From: Apium graveolens
Taxonomy: Eukaryota > Streptophyta > Magnoliopsida > Apiales > Apiaceae
Length of the DNA: 64,000 nt
Direction: 5' to 3'
Assembly (NCBI RefSeq): GCF_009905375.1
Contig: NC_133657.1
Span: 248,001 to 312,000 of the forward strand
How positions within the stretch are numbered: the first letter of the stretch is position 1; every line of letters begins with the position of its first letter. The notes beneath the pieces are model-generated. The model was not told the origin of the DNA. It searched no databases and saw only the letters and a program-made list of their open reading frames with translations. Shown piece by piece: positions 11,626 through 24,323 of this stretch. The position numbers and the translations under genes were made by a program.

Positions 11626-14600
11626 AACCGATGCATGAACACATTGTGCACTCGTGACAATTGTGGCGGTAAAGCAACTCTATATGCCACAGCTCCAACC
11701 CTCTCAAGAATCTCAAAAGGTCCTATATACCTCAGACTTAGCTTACCCTTCTGACCAAATCGCTGAATGCCTCTATGAGGAGATACCTTAAGGAAGACCT
11801 TGTCTCCTACTTTAAATTCATATTCTCGCCTACCCTTATCAGCATAACTCTTCTGCCTAGATCGAGCTTGTTCAAGTCTTTCTGGAGCAACTGCTACCTT
11901 ATCTGTAGTGACTTGGACTAGATCGGGACCTTCTAAAAGCTTCTCTCCTACTTCATTCCAATAAATAGGTGTTCTACACTTGCGCCCATATAGTGCCTCA
12001 AAAGGAGCCATACCAATGTTGCTCTGCCAACTGTTATTATAAGCAAATTCAACCAAAGGCAAATAATCATCCCAATTTCCATACCACTCTAATGCACATA
12101 CTCGCAACATGTCCTCCAAGGTCTGAATTGTCCTCTCTGACTGCCCATCCGACTGTGGATGAAAAGCTGTGCTATAGTTCAACTTGGTGCCCCATGCCTT
12201 TTGAAATCCTTTCCAAAATCTTGAAGTGAATCTGGGATCTCTGTCGGACACAATCGAAACTGGAATCCCGTGTAGTCTAACAATCTCATTCCTGTATAAT
12301 AGCGCTAAGCTCTCCAAGTTCATGTTCTCACAGATTGCCAAAAAGTGAGCAGATTTAGTGAGTCTGTCTACAATCACCCATATTGCATCATGTTTCTTAA
12401 AAGTCTTAGGCAGTTCTGTGACAAAATCCATGCAAATATTCTCCCACTTCCAAGAAGGTAACTCCAATGATTGTAATAAGCCACTTGGCCTCCGGTGCTC
12501 AATCTTCACCTGTTGACAAGTTAAACACTTCGAAAAAAAATCGGCAATATCTCGTTTCATGCCGCTCCACCAAAAGTGTTCCTTTAAATCTCGATACATC
12601 TTTGTCTCACCTGGATGAATAGAAAATGGTGATCTATGAGCCTCTTCCATCAATTCCTCCCTGAGTTCCTTGTTAGCAGGCACACATAGACGATTATATA
12701 TCCATAGAATGCCATGATCATCAAAATGAAATCCTGGTTGCTTTTCAGGATCAATATTCTGGACAAAAGACCACAATTCTCCATCTCCATCCTGAGCTGC
12801 CTTAATCCTAGTGATAAGACTAGGCTCGACATGCAAACTTGCTACCATACCAACTGTATTCTGATGATAAAACTCCAAACCAAATTTCTCAATCTCACGT
12901 TGAAGAGGTTGTTCTTGCGTCACCAAAGCGGCCAAATTGCCAAAATCTTTCCAGCTTAAAGCATCTGCAACCTTATTAGCCTTGCCGGGATGATACTGAA
13001 TGCTCATATCATAGTCTTTCAATAATTCAATCCATCGTCTTTGCCTCATATTAAGCTCCTTCTGCGTGAATATGTACTTCAAACTCTTATGGTCAGTAAA
13101 GATCTCACACTTATCACCATACAAATAGTGTCTCCATATCTTCAATGCAAAAATGACGGCTGCAAGCTCTAAGTCATGTGTCGGATAATTCACCTCGTGA
13201 GGCTTTAATTGTCTTGAAGCGTAGGCAATCACATTTCCATGTTGCATCAATACAAAGCCAAGTCCCTTCTTCGAAGCATCGCTATAAATCATATAGCCTC
13301 CCAATCCTGATGGTAGTGTCAATACTGGTGATGTCACAAGTCTCTTTTTCAATTCTTGAAAACTAGTCTCACACTCATCGGTCCATATGAACTTGTTGCT
13401 TTTTCGAGTCAACTGCGTCAATGGCATCGCAATTGTCGAAAAGCCTTCTACAAATCGGCGATAGTAGCCCGCGAGTCCCAAGAAACTCCTCACTTCCGTC
13501 ACAGTGCTAGGTCTTGGCCAATTGGTAATAGCCTCAACCTTGGCTGGATCCACCTTGATTCCATCTGCTGATACAATATGTCCCAAAAATGCAACTTGAT
13601 CAAGCCAAAATTCACACTTCTTGTATTTTGCATACAATTTGTTATTCCGTAGTATTTCCAACACAATTCGAAGATGCTCTTCATGTTCCTCCCTTGACTT
13701 TGAATACACCAATATATCATCAATAAACACAATCACAAACTTGTCCAGAAAATCCTTGAATACCCTGTTCATTAGGTCCATGAAAACTGCAGGTGCATTT
13801 GTCAATCCAAAAGACATAACAAGAAACTCGTAGTGTCCGTAACGAGTCCTGAATGTTGTCTTCGGAATATCACTTGCCTTCACTCTTAGTTGATGGTAAC
13901 CTGACCGTAGATCAATCTTCGAAAAGTATTTTGCTCCTTGAAGCTGATCAAATAAGTCATCGATCCTCGGTAATGGATATCTATTCTTTACTGTGATTCG
14001 GTTCAACTCTCGATAATCAATACAGAGTCTCATCGAACCATCCTTCTTCTTCACAAATAGAACTGGTGCTCCCCAAGGTGAAACACTGGGTCTAATAAAA
14101 CCCTTATCAAGTAACTCCTCCAGCTGTTCTTTCAGCTCTTGTAGCTCTAACAGAGCCATTCTATAAGGTGCCTTAGAAATAGGTTGTGCATCTGGTAACA
14201 AATCGATAGAAAATTCCACCTCTCTTTCTGGAGGAAGACCCTCCAAATCGTCGGGAAATACATCTGAAAACTCACAAACAACAAGAACATCTTCTAAGTC
14301 TGGCTGCACTTTGGACGTGTCAATCACATGAGCCAAAAATCCTTCACATCCATGAGCAATCATCTTCTTAGCCTTGATGGCCGAAATGAATTTTCCACAA
14401 CCACTAGGCTTAGAACCCCGAAACACGAACTCGGGCGAATTGGAGTCGCCAAAAATTATTCTTTTTCCTGGACAATCAATTGTAGCTTTGTGTCGCTCCA
14501 ACCAATCCATCCCCAGTATGATATCAAAGTCCCTCATCTGAATAGGTAAGAGATCTACAAGTAGTTCTCTATCGTCTACTCTAACTACACAATCAAGATA

Positions 14601-15065
14601 CTGAGAATTTACAAGTATAGTTACACCCATAGGAGTGCCAACAGAAAAATCCGATATAAGTGCAGTGGATGCAATGTCTAATTGTTTAGCATAAGATGTA
14701 GAGACAAATGAATGTGTAGCTCCAGTATCAAATAAGACTATAGCATTTCCATTACCGACAGAAAGTGATCCTGAAATGGTACCTGGAGTACTTGCAGCAT
14801 CTTTTGCAGTGATGGAAAACACACGACCGGAAGTCTTCTGGTTGCTTTTCTCTCCCTGATCCTTACGATCCCAAGGCTTCTTTGGTGGCATCTGACAGTC
14901 TCGAATAGTGTGACCCTTCTTTCCATAATTGAAGCATGCTCTAGTAGCCCAATAGCAAGTGCTTCCTTCATGCATCTTTCCACAATGCTCACACTTAGAT
15001 GCTTCCTTATTTCCAGTTTGGTTGAAAGACCTCTTTTGCTCATTTCCTTGATTTCCATTCTTTTG
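11622..15065 (-). CDS. Tekay pol: protease, reverse transcriptase, RNase H, integrase
   Basis: An open frame of about 1147 codons, in phase with gag after a TAG. In order: gag zinc knuckle in the altered form [14 protein letters not shown] (Tyr at the second Cys); protease [14 protein letters not shown] with [15 protein letters not shown] and the catalytic FIDDILVYS; RNase H with IYSDAS and ADALS; integrase zinc finger (H..H then CLTCQQVK) and a catalytic core with [17 protein letters not shown] and SERTIQTLE; then the [10 protein letters not shown] module. The motifs are complete, so the enzymes themselves look little decayed. The frame ends at 11622, just before the out-of-frame chromodomain. 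In this lineage gag-pol is usually one continuous polyprotein. Confidence 0.88.
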   Translation of the reverse strand, partial: QKNGNQGNEQKRSFNQTGNKEASKCEHCGKMHEGSTCYWATRACFNYGKKGHTIRDCQMPPKKPWDRKDQGEKSNQKTSGRVFSITAKDAASTPGTISGSLSVGNGNAIVLFDTGATHSFVSTSYAKQLDIASTALISDFSVGTPMGVTILVNSQYLDCVVRVDDRELLVDLLPIQMRDFDIILGMDWLERHKATIDCPGKRIIFGDSNSPEFVFRGSKPSGCGKFISAIKAKKMIAHGCEGFLAHVIDTSKVQPDLEDVLVVCEFSDVFPDDLEGLPPEREVEFSIDLLPDAQPISKAPYRMALLELQELKEQLEELLDKGFIRPSVSPWGAPVLFVKKKDGSMRLCIDYRELNRITVKNRYPLPRIDDLFDQLQGAKYFSKIDLRSGYHQLRVKASDIPKTTFRTRYGHYEFLVMSFGLTNAPAVFMDLMNRVFKDFLDKFVIVFIDDILVYSKSREEHEEHLRIVLEILRNNKLYAKYKKCEFWLDQVAFLGHIVSADGIKVDPAKVEAITNWPRPSTVTEVRSFLGLAGYYRRFVEGFSTIAMPLTQLTRKSNKFIWTDECETSFQELKKRLVTSPVLTLPSGLGGYMIYSDASKKGLGFVLMQHGNVIAYASRQLKPHEVNYPTHDLELAAVIFALKIWRHYLYGDKCEIFTDHKSLKYIFTQKELNMRQRRWIELLKDYDMSIQYHPGKANKVADALSWKDFGNLAALVTQEQPLQREIEKFGLEFYHQNTVGMVASLHVEPSLITRIKAAQDGDGELWSFVQNIDPEKQPGFHFDDHGILWIYNRLCVPANKELREELMEEAHRSPFSIHPGETKMYRDLKEHFWWSGMKRDIADFFSKCLTCQQVKIEHRRPSGLLQSLELPSWKWENICMDFVTELPKTFKKHDAIWVIVDRLTKSAHFLAICENMNLESLALLYRNEIVRLHGIPVSIVSDRDPRFTSRFWKGFQKAWGTKLNYSTAFHPQSDGQSERTIQTLEDMLRVCALEWYGNWDDYLPLVEFAYNNSWQSNIGMAPFEALYGRKCRTPIYWNEVGEKLLEGPDLVQVTTDKVAVAPERLEQARSRQKSYADKGRREYEFKVGDKVFLKVSPHRGIQRFGQKGKLSLRYIGPFEILERVGAVAYRVALPPQLSRVHNVFMHRL

Positions 15066-15881
15066 CTAAAAATTCCGAGTATTATACCTCTGATCATTTG
15101 GTTTGAATCCACCTGAAGAACCACCATTTTTCTGAAATCCATGTCGACGCTCGGAAAAGTCATCTTCTCTTTTTCTTTTCTGATTTTGCATGTCTCGTTT
15201 CTTGAGAAAGTCAGCCTGATGAAGCTCTTGATCTCTGGCACTGTCAACCAAGGTGTCCATAGATGTATAGCGGTTAGAGATGATATGGTTGCAGATGGAA
15301 TTCTTCGATGCCCACTTAAACTTCATGATTTTATCCGCTTCTGACCCAACCACAGATCTTACATAACCAGCTAACCTCTGAAATCTGACTTGAAAGTCTG
15401 CCACCGACTCATCATCTCTCTGAGTAATACTCTGATACTCCCTTACATATTCCTCACGTATGCTGGCTGGAAAATACCTCTGGTCAAACTGAGTTTTGAA
15501 TACCTGCCAAGTAAGAGTATTTTCATAGCTAGGTGCATGCGACGCTACCACAGACTTCCACCAAGTATTAGCATCCCCCTCAAGATGATAAGTAGCAAAT
15601 CGAGCCTTTTCCACCTCTGAACACTCCAAGACCCTGAAAATTTTCTCCATGTGATCTATCCAAGCTTCAGCATCCATGGGAGTCTTGGCCTCCTTAAAAC
15701 AATTGGGTCTTTGCTTCATAAAACGATCAAACATAGTTTGACCATCTCGATCTTGCCCGTTAGCAGTGGGATTCTGTCCACGTTGAACTTCCCGCAACAT
15801 CTCCATAAAAGTACTCCTATCCATAACAATCTGCTGATTATCATTCCCCCCAGTATTTCGACTACTGCTACCTCTTGCCAT
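15066..15881 (-). CDS. Tekay gag (capsid) with terminal in-frame stop
   Basis: The start is the ATG of MARGSSSRNTGG at 15881; an upstream in-frame ATG at 15914 adds only 11 residues. The capsid region shows DAEAWIDHMEKIFRVLECSE and YHLEGDANTWWKS, typical of Ty3/gypsy gag. It ends at a TAG (15066-15068) after YNTRNF. The pol frame continues in the same phase straight after, so the TAG is either a recent nonsense mutation or a recoded stop. Confidence 0.85.
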   Translation of the reverse strand: MARGSSSRNTGGNDNQQIVMDRSTFMEMLREVQRGQNPTANGQDRDGQTMFDRFMKQRPNCFKEAKTPMDAEAWIDHMEKIFRVLECSEVEKARFATYHLEGDANTWWKSVVASHAPSYENTLTWQVFKTQFDQRYFPASIREEYVREYQSITQRDDESVADFQVRFQRLAGYVRSVVGSEADKIMKFKWASKNSICNHIISNRYTSMDTLVDSARDQELHQADFLKKRDMQNQKRKREDDFSERRHGFQKNGGSSGGFKPNDQRYNTRNF

Positions 15882-16017
15882 CCTGCACAAAATTTTATGA
15901 GTGCACAGACACATATATCACAAAATCATATCCAAAATCTTAAATCTACCCGTATGGAGTCAACCCAAAACTCACAGGTCAAATCCTAAAGGACAGTCTA
16001 CAGAAACTATAACCTAA

Positions 16018-16029
16018 GCTCTGATACCA
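16018..16029 (-). other. Primer binding site (tRNA-Met) of the Tekay element
   Basis: TGGTATCAGAGC on the minus strand, five bases from the inner end of the 5' LTR. It matches the complement of the 3' end of initiator tRNA-Met. Confidence 0.85.
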
Positions 16030-16033
16030 ACGT

Positions 16034-18773
16034 TGTAACACCCCACTTAAACAAGTAGATGCTACACAAGCTAAGTCTTATTTATTAATGAAAGCAAAAC
16101 AAGCTAAACATAATTTATTAAACTAATAAAAGTTCAAAATCTTCAAAATAAAGTTCTCTAACAAGATCCAAAATAATATGGAATAAAACATGTCCTTCAC
16201 TTTATTTTCAACTAGATAACAAGCTAAAATCTGGGCAACACTCATCATACCCCCGCTTTACCCCCGACTACCTGTGGAAAGAAATAAATACTAGTGAGCC
16301 AAATGCCCAGTACGAATATATCATTAAAAGGTAAAACAAAAGAATATATTTGATTTTAATAATTAGCCAAAAAGATGAGTAATATGACAGTAATTATTTA
16401 GAAGCAAGGAACCAACTAATCCAAACAAAATCAAAGAAATGGCTGAGAACAAGTAAGGTGGGTACTAATAAGGGCATCTTATAAAACCTCTGCTCGCTAG
16501 TAAACACTAAGCAAAACACAGTGCAAACAGTTCCTTCTCCGGTTATCCACAAGAAGGATAAAATGAAATGTATAAAACATTTCCCAAACAAACAAAATGA
16601 TCATGATCTTAATCATGCCTCATACCCCAGAGACATGCTCGTATACTCATAGCACTTATACGAGTTAGTGCCGAGAGCACCAAAGACTGCAAAAACTCCA
16701 TGTGCCTTGTCTGTGATTTATCCACACAGATAAGTTTAAGAGCCCATAACAAATGGTTACAAAGTGTTTCCAATAATATTGAAAATAAAAGTTGCATGTG
16801 ACAAATCAAGTATACTGATAGGCAACATAGATCAAAAGTGGTTAAGCAACAACATGGATCAAAGATGGCTGAGCAAAAATTAACAAGTGTACATATACAC
16901 TTAACAAAATAAAATTTGATAAGATAAATATGATGGGACAATAAGTACAGGGGAAGAAAATATATTTTAAATGAAGAGAGAATGAAAGATACTCGTACCT
17001 GGAATGAGTCTAAATTATTAAATCACTACTTAGCTCCAAATCAACCTCCAAACCAATCTATAATATCAACACAAATATAATTTATAAACGCCAAACTCTA
17101 AAACCCACTAAAAAGTAAGCTAACAAAATTATAATATTTTATACAGCTACCACAACTAATACTGATTATCACCATCTCATGCTAGAGTAGTATAAACATA
17201 TAACTAACAAATAATCTGAATAATATACAAGCTGGTTTACAAAATATAAAAGATATTTTATTAATTTATAAAAGTAATGTAGAAAACTTTAAATATATGA
17301 CTTTATAAAAGTAGACAAACTTAAATTATACATTAATATAACACATTAAATTGTAAAAACAATTTAAGAAAATGATAAAAATAAATATAGCATGCTCTCT
17401 GTCTATCAACACATACCGACAATATTTATCAAATCCACCTCTCACACGTTAGTACTACAACAGTACTTACAAAATTTAAATTATTAATTAATAACATATT
17501 GGTAAAAAAAAAGTAACAAATATGTTATGAGGAAAATATAATAAGATTAACAAATGTAAACAATTTATAATTTTAGATAAACAAACAACCAACTGTTAAT
17601 TACTAAACTTATTTAACAAAATATTTTGACTACATATCTCCTGTAAAATAAAATACTATGCATATCATTAGTCCTGCAAATACATATTTTGTCAATTTTA
17701 ATAAATTTCAATAAACTAAATCTTGTAAAAATAGATTTTATTTTACAAATATTTTTACATATTAACAAACTGGCATAATATAACATGATAATATTGTGAA
17801 CAACTCACACACATAACTAGTAAATAATAATTAACAAAACTAGCCAGACACTAACAATATTAAAATGTACCATATCATCCACTTAATAAAATGTAAAAAA
17901 AACCCTGAGAATCATATAATTTCTTAAACCAACTTAATGACATAAAAATTAAAAACAAAAACAACAGGAACATGACTAATTAAAATACTACTAATTAAAC
18001 ATCTTGTAGCCAGTACAAATAACAATTAATCAATTAAACATGTATTAAACAATAACCTAACACAATATATAAACACATAAACAAATAATATAATATTTTG
18101 ATAAAACTTACCTGAATTTAGAGCCTGATTTAATATGTAAAAAAAAATGTGTACAAATAATTATAAACCTGAAAATAAAATGATTAATATTAGTATACAA
18201 TATAAATAGTAATCATCTTAAATTACATAATTAAATTTTAAATAAACCTCCTCAAGATGTACACTTCTCTGAAAGTTTTGGCCGACCTAGCTATCTTTCT
18301 CCTCCTTTTGATCTTTAATAACCCAAAAATCTATTTCTCCTTCTCTTAATCTTTAATAACCCAATATTTTAACAGTGACACTCCAGTTAGCTCTTCTCTG
18401 ACCTTCTTGCACATGTAGATCCAAAGCTTCCTTTCTTATGCACCAACTCTTCTATCTCACTCATAAGTTATATAATATAACTATTTTTCCATTTTGTTAG
18501 CTATCGCTCTAAGATGAGTTTTTTTTGTGTGTGAATGCACTAATAGGGTGACTCTGTTTATATAATAAGTAACTCAACAAACTATTAACTATCACCCGGT
18601 TTGAGTCATATTCAAATTTTAAACAACTAAAAGATAGCTTACAAAATTCAAATTTTTAACAGCCTATTATCTACATAAAACATTATCCATAATTTTGAAT
18701 TCTAAAATCAATTAATAAATATTTACTAAGTTATTGCACCAATAATGTACCAAATAAAATATGGGGTGTTATA
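16034..18773 (-). repeat. 5' LTR of the Tekay element, complete (2740 bp)
   Basis: On the plus strand it starts TGTAACACCCC and ends GGGGTGTTATA, near-perfect inverted ends. It matches 9091-11342 over its right five-sixths. The flank right of it (CCAAGCATATAAAC) matches 8821 onward. Confidence 0.88.
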
Positions 18774-18931
18774 CCAAGCATATAAACAGGTAACAATAAA
18801 TTAACAAACCCATATATCAAAGCAAGTAACAGAAGCAGATAAAATAAAACCAAACGATGGATCAAAAATCAACGCATGCATAAACAGATCCAAACAAATA
18901 CATATATCCAAAAAAAAACAAGCAGTTACAC

Positions 18932-19486
18932 TTATTTAATCAAAGCTTCATCATCCTCTTGACACAATTCATCCTTCTTCTTCTCGGGCACCAGGTGATT
19001 AATCAATGCATCAACACTAACATCTGCATGTCTAGATTTGATAAACCTCAACTCCTCCAACGCAACAACATCCCCCATCTCTCTTTTCAAACCCCGAGTC
19101 TGGTTCTCAAGAGATTCCATAGCATCCCCAACTTCCCTCGTTTCTTGTTCCTCACGCCAAGGCCTGGATGCACCAGACTCGACAATATAATCAGAATTTT
19201 GTGGGTCGGTTATCACAGTGATCTCACTACAACAAGCGGAGCACTTGATGTAAAACCTAAAAATCTTGATAGTATCTACATATCTCTGCCCAATAACCTC
19301 TTCTTTTCTCGAATTAAACTTGGTACCTTCCCCAATATAATTTCCACATAAATTGCATCGAATATTCAGGGACATCATCATACGAACCTTTATTTGGTTG
19401 TTGTTTGCATGCACTTTTCTCCGCGGGTTTTTGGCAGGATTAAAATCAGGCGAATAGTACTTGTTCAACACTTTTCTTTCTCCTAT
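18932..19486 (-). pseudogene. YJU2/CCDC94-type splicing factor copy with lost start codon
   Basis: The frame covers about 185 codons of the YJU2/CWC16 family: GERKVLNKYY, then RRKVHANNNQIKVRMMMSLN, the zinc-binding CNLCGNYI and FYIKCSACC pairs, TDPQNSDYIVESGASRPW, and a helical KSRHADVSVDALI tail. YJU2 acts in the spliceosome around the first catalytic step. The codon where the initiator Met is expected (19484-19486) is ATA, and the frame stops right after EDDEALIK, well short of family length. No intron is seen in this stretch. It could be a truncated retrocopy or one exon of a decayed gene. Tekay LTR sequence ends 158 bases beyond its stop. Confidence 0.8.
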
Positions 19487-22199
19487 AGTAATTTAAAATA
19501 CACTATATAAGGATTATCAAAAGTAACCGGTATTTGTGTTCTTCCCGATTACTGTTCGTTTATCTTCGGTTCTAATCATGAGAGATTGTTCTATATATAA
19601 CCGATACAATGCAACATTATAAATAGGAGTGTAAGAAATCGAATCTGATTAGCATTTATCTCATCAATATATTATAATAAGTTTCGGATTCAAATATTTG
19701 TATTGTGATTTCATGTTCAATATATTATTATTATTGTCAGTTTTAGGTGTTTAAATTATAATACAGATAAATTTTTAAATTTTTATTTTTCATCATTCCT
19801 AACCAACGAATTTAGATTTTAAATAGATTAAATCTTAAATTAATTATCTTAAATTAAACATTTTAAAAAGTTTAATTAACATTAAAATTTACCAATTTTG
19901 TGTACTTACAATTATTTTTCAATATAAATTTTTGAATAAAAAAGTCCAATTTTAGCATATACAAAAATATTATAACCAATGCAATTGACAAGAATTGTTA
20001 CATTAAAATTTTAGAACTTTCAATCAGTGATCAATAAATACAGCTTAGTTTCAAATTATTAAATTCAGAATTTTGAATTTATGAACATAGGAGCTTCTTC
20101 GTAATATTATTATTATGTCTGGGTGAATTTATATGTTAGTGTCAATATAATATTTGTTATTCTAACTGTTTAGACGAAACTAAAATGGGATAATATTCAT
20201 ATTCAGGCTTTTACCGATATGAATTTTGTTACTGAGCTTGACTGTGTTCGTGAGATAAATATTTGTGACATATCAGAATTCAACTACTCGACTGTTAGTT
20301 CAGTTTATAAGTACAAGTAATACTACTTAGTGTACTAACAAGTCATGATTTTTTGGGAGCGTATGGTGGGCTTATCGATCCAAATTGACTGCATTTGGGC
20401 CAGTTTTTGTAGATTTATTGGATACGGATTTCGGGACGTATTTCTACATGGATTTCACTCAAAAATCCATGGGAAACATTTCACAATATGCTTCTCATCT
20501 AAAAACTCTTATACAAATAAGCATTCCTGTTCTTATTTCATACATCATGTGTCCTCAAATTTCCATTTTTTAACAGAATCTGCATGCATATTTGCACACT
20601 AACTAACAACATCTGCAGACGATCTTGCATTAAGAAACACATTTGCACACATGCTTGAATATAACATGTCCTCTTACAATAAAAAGAAGATGAACTAATA
20701 GACCAACATATGTACAAAAACATAGCATATACTAAAAGGTCAAAGTATCAACTTGTTGCTTGTGCAACAGTTTAGTAAATGATAGACTGATTTTTTTTAA
20801 TACAGAGTGATAAACTGAATAATACAGAGAAGCTTCCAGTAAAATGCACGGGTGAACACCAATAGTTAAAAAGATTTTAATCGCCATGCCTAATAAGCTA
20901 GCGAATATAAGGAGCTCGATACTGACAGGTTTTCCTAAAAGCAGGAGACGCATGTAGCAGTTGCAAGAGGTGAGGGAACATGTGGGTATTAGTTGTTCCA
21001 GCATATGTATATGATCTATCATATATGTATTGATGTATTGTGTATACCTATTAGTCATTTTAGGATATAATTTCTTCTTGGAAAAAAATTTAGCTACTCA
21101 TTGAAAATTCTTTATGCCATTGGCCTGGGGTCTTTAAGTTGAGGTTATTAAACTTTTGATATCTCTTTCTTATCTGATTTGGCCTTTTTCATTTAAAAAC
21201 CTTCATCTGGAGATGATCTAATGGATACTGCTCGTGAAGCTTATGTTCGTTAAAGTACCTGAAAATGTTTAGTATCTGCCTAATTTTTTGCAAAATCAGC
21301 ATCAAGCAAATTAGCTAATAACTTATAAAATGGCATAATATATGGTTTCGATTTTAAGAAAAGATAATATCAAGTGTTTAATAATGTATGAGGTGCTTTC
21401 AGATGTATCTTTCTAGATATCTAGAGATTAGATATTTTAAAAGTTCTTTCACGAAAAGGCTTAAAAAATATTTTCATATTTATTTATCAAACATTAACAC
21501 TATCTAATTTATAGTAATATAGTAATTACATGAGTATGGTTAACTTTTACGATGATTTTCAAAATAATGGCTGAATTTTCAAATGTAAAACACAATGACT
21601 AAATTTTCTTTCCGCCTTTCAAAAACGTATCTGCCGTTAAATACCCCTTGATGGCTTTAACGGAGTCGTGGGTAAAACTGGATTTTTATATTTATATTAA
21701 TTATATTTTTTATACATTTAAATTATCATCATCATTCATCCACATTCCTCGTCTTACTCTTTTTTCCTGCCAACACTACAAGGATTCCTATCAACCCATG
21801 TGTCGTGACAGTCTTAGGTTTTGACCACTTTTAAGTCACTATTAGTAGCTATAATCTGCATTAGCCATTGATAGCTGTTAGTCATAGAAATCCTTAGCCA
21901 TTGGAAGTCATTCTGTTACAGCTTTCCTTAGCCATTGATAGTCACTTGATTAGCAGTTGATAGGCTGACGTATATAGCAGTTGATAGGCTGACGTATATA
22001 GCAGTTGATGCTTCTCTTTATTTAGCAGCTGAAGATTCAACTCACTTAATCTGGATTACATGGCATCGAATATTTACACTGAGCCATCCTATTCTAGATT
22101 ATATATTGAGTCAACATTACTTCTAAATATGAATAATTGCATTGCTATTTATTTATTGAGTTCTCAGATAAGATGTTATAATGACCACATCATTTGGCG
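19487..22199. other. Intergenic, AT-rich; weak coding trace and degenerate LTR
   Basis: No intact gene. At 20351-20573 (+) an open stretch including WWAYRSKLTAFGPVFVDLL might be an exon remnant, but I do not recognise it. Around 21780-22080 there is a degenerate repeat region with TAGCAGTTGATAGGCTGACG twice in tandem (about 21952-21999). Its layout resembles the ATCCGTTGA-rich solo LTR at 35427-36485, so it may be an old relative. Confidence 0.45.
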
Positions 22200-23350
22200 G
22201 GGTACTTATTAAATACATATTTAACAATTAAGGAATAATTATTAAATAATTAAATCTCGAATAATTCTATTTTAAAAAAGTATTTGAAATAATATTTCTC
22301 AACTGATTTATGTTTAAATAATTAAATTAATCTTTAATTAAATATTAAATAATTGCAATTATTAATAAAGTAATCATTGGAGAATACTTCTACTTTTTAA
22401 ATAAATATCTGAGTTAATATTTATTGTTCTAATAATTAATATAGTTGAGAAAATACGATATTTGGAAATTGTTTTTAAATATCGAGGAATCTAATATTTT
22501 TCAAGAGAACATCGTCCCTTGGAATAAAACAATTACAAACTTTAATCGTCCAAAATATCTCCAAAATATTTTTCTGGTTTTTAATTAATACAAACTGACC
22601 GACTCCCGATCTATAAATTATCATCACGCTACTTACTAGTATTAACATATAATACAATATATATATTATATTTCTAATTAATATTGATACGTAAAACTCG
22701 TAATTTACAAGCACGACAAACATGCCATTTAAATAGATATAGAAGAATTTTATAATCTTAGCCTCGTTAATCTCTTTGTTTTACACTAAATGATATGACA
22801 AGAAACACACATGATACATATAAAACCGAATCTGTGGTTTTTTAAATATAAAAATATTCCACCTACTCATGTAATTAATGTTAAAAATAAATTAAATCCT
22901 TGATATCACTAAATAACTGAACCAACTCAAATGGAACTATGTAAATTAGATATTTGAAATAAATAATATAATTGAATTTGAGAAAAATCATATCCTAAAC
23001 ATAATTATTTCGTATTGGACCGGTCAATATCATGAAAACTGTAGTAAATTATTTTTCTTCCAAATTTTCTTTATTAGTTTCGGAGTATAAAGTATTATTT
23101 TTTCACAATTCAAACCAAATTCTTATAAGTATCCAAGTGTAATGCGTTAATTTTTGCTTCTCAATTATTCAGACCAAATTCACCGTTTGTTTTTATTAAT
23201 AATGTACTCGTGAAAATTTAATGTTTTTAATGCGCTAACCTTAATATGTGTTGTAACAATAATTCTTGGAGTTAATGAGAATCAAATATATAATATCGAT
23301 TTTAGTCATTTCGATTGATGAGTAATTAATATCCAAAAAATTTAGAAGGG
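22200..23350. repeat. Upstream duplicated block, copy C
   Basis: Collinear with 39295-41190 upstream of F-box copy B, apart from a Helitron present only there. It is very AT-rich. The conserved minus-strand open frame (22475-22723, and 39573-39827 in the other copy) has no recognisable domain and is conserved only because the DNA is duplicated. Confidence 0.7.
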
Positions 23351-23359
23351 TATATTAAA

Positions 23360-24323
23360 GGGCTTTTTTCATAAATATTCAAGTTTTACAAATTTTTGTA
23401 AAAATACTGTCATTTTTTAAAACAAATTGCAAAAATACTATATTTCAAAAAATATTTGCAAAAATACGGAGGTTGCATTTGCAACCATATCTGCAACTGC
23501 TAGTAACAATATATGCAACCACAAATGCAAATTTGAAAAAATCTGTTAAAAATTACATCTAGTTGCAAAATAAGTTGTCCAGATGGTTGCAAATGGCTAA
23601 AAAGGAATGCCCCTGCGGGGCCAATACAATAACAACTAAAAATAACCCTAAAATCAACTAAAAATAATCAAACCCACTCACCACTAACTCAACAAATCCA
23701 CCTCCAACCACCACCACTCCCCCATCATCACCTGTTGCATCCATTTCTCCACCTCCATCTGCTACGACATCTCCGCAATATTTACTTCAACTCCTTTCTC
23801 ACTTTCATAACAGGCGGTCTAAAATTCTTCACGAGAAACGAATCATCTCTCGTCACACTCTGTTACACTACATCTCTCACACCTTTTCCAAACTCCACAC
23901 TCATCTCCGCGAAGCCTCTCCAAAACTCCGATTCCGATCGCCACCGCCGCCATACGGAACCGCCGGAACCGTTGGAGTCGCCGGAGGTGCTGCCGCAACT
24001 CTGATTCCGACGCCGTCGGGAATGAAGGTAGTCAACTCGTCTCCCCATGACATCGTTTCAGACATTTTGAAGAGAATTAAGGTGTATAGAGAGGGGGAGA
24101 TCAGTAGATAAACATTGATTGGTGTAGTTTGAAAGTGAAGATTGATTAAAAAGTGCAACGCAAGTCTCTGTACAAACACGTATAGATATTTAATTGTGAT
24201 GAGATGGTATTTTTGTAATTTAATTGTTTGTATGTTTAAAATGATAGTAAATTTGTAAGATTTTAAGTAAGATAGTAGAGTTGCAAATAAATATCCAAAA
24301 GTTGATATATTTGGCAAATTCCC
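23360..24323. mobile_element. Mutator-like element (MULE), probably a Pack-MULE
   Basis: 964 bp, flanked by the perfect 9-base direct repeat TATATTAAA (23351-23359 and 24324-24332), the target-site size of Mutator-like transposons. The ends begin GGGCTTTTTTCATAAATATT and, on the other strand, GGGAATTTGCCAAATATATC, an imperfect terminal inverted repeat that continues inward. Copy B has no insertion at the matching place (about 41190). No transposase is present, so it is non-autonomous. The middle is much richer in GC than the ends and holds an open frame. Confidence 0.8.
23668..24111 (+). pseudogene. Captured coding fragment inside the MULE
   Basis: An open frame of 147 codons between two stops, without an ATG near its 5' end. 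It reads Pro/Thr/Ser-rich at first (TNPPPTTTTPPSSP), then a basic stretch with LLQLLSHFHNRRSKILHEKR, then RFRSPPPPYGTAGTVGVAGG, and ends with PHDIVSDILKRI. Its GC content stands out from the AT-rich surroundings, which fits a host gene piece picked up by a Pack-MULE. I do not recognise the source gene. A minus-strand frame (23901-24080) overlaps the same GC-rich part and cannot be excluded. Confidence 0.45.

Larger units (their letters stand above)
9091..18773 (-). mobile_element. Tekay/Del-type Ty3/gypsy chromovirus, left LTR truncated
   Basis: A minus-strand element. The 5' LTR is on the right (16034-18773), followed by a tRNA-Met primer site (16018-16029), gag-pol (11622-15881), a shifted chromodomain (from 11338), a purine tract (11343-11355) and the 3' LTR (9091-11342). 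Domain order is gag, protease, RT, RNase H, integrase, then chromodomain, which defines chromoviruses. The chromodomain and the very long LTR with ends of the type TGTAACACCCC point to the Tekay/Del lineage. The 3' LTR lacks about 470 bases that correspond to 16034-16502. The two LTRs are alike apart from small indels, for example near 9210 and 9562. One in-frame stop in gag and a frameshift before the chromodomain suggest it is inactive. Confidence 0.9.

Noticed and set aside
20345..20602. Possible gene at 20.35-20.6 kb
   Set aside because: Open frames are short, I recognise no family, and no splice-linked neighbours could be shown; left as a weak trace.
22475..22723. Hydrophobic minus-strand frame conserved at 39573-39827
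   Set aside because: Conservation follows from duplication of the whole block; the sequence is AT-rich with biased Ile/Tyr/Phe content and the ends differ.
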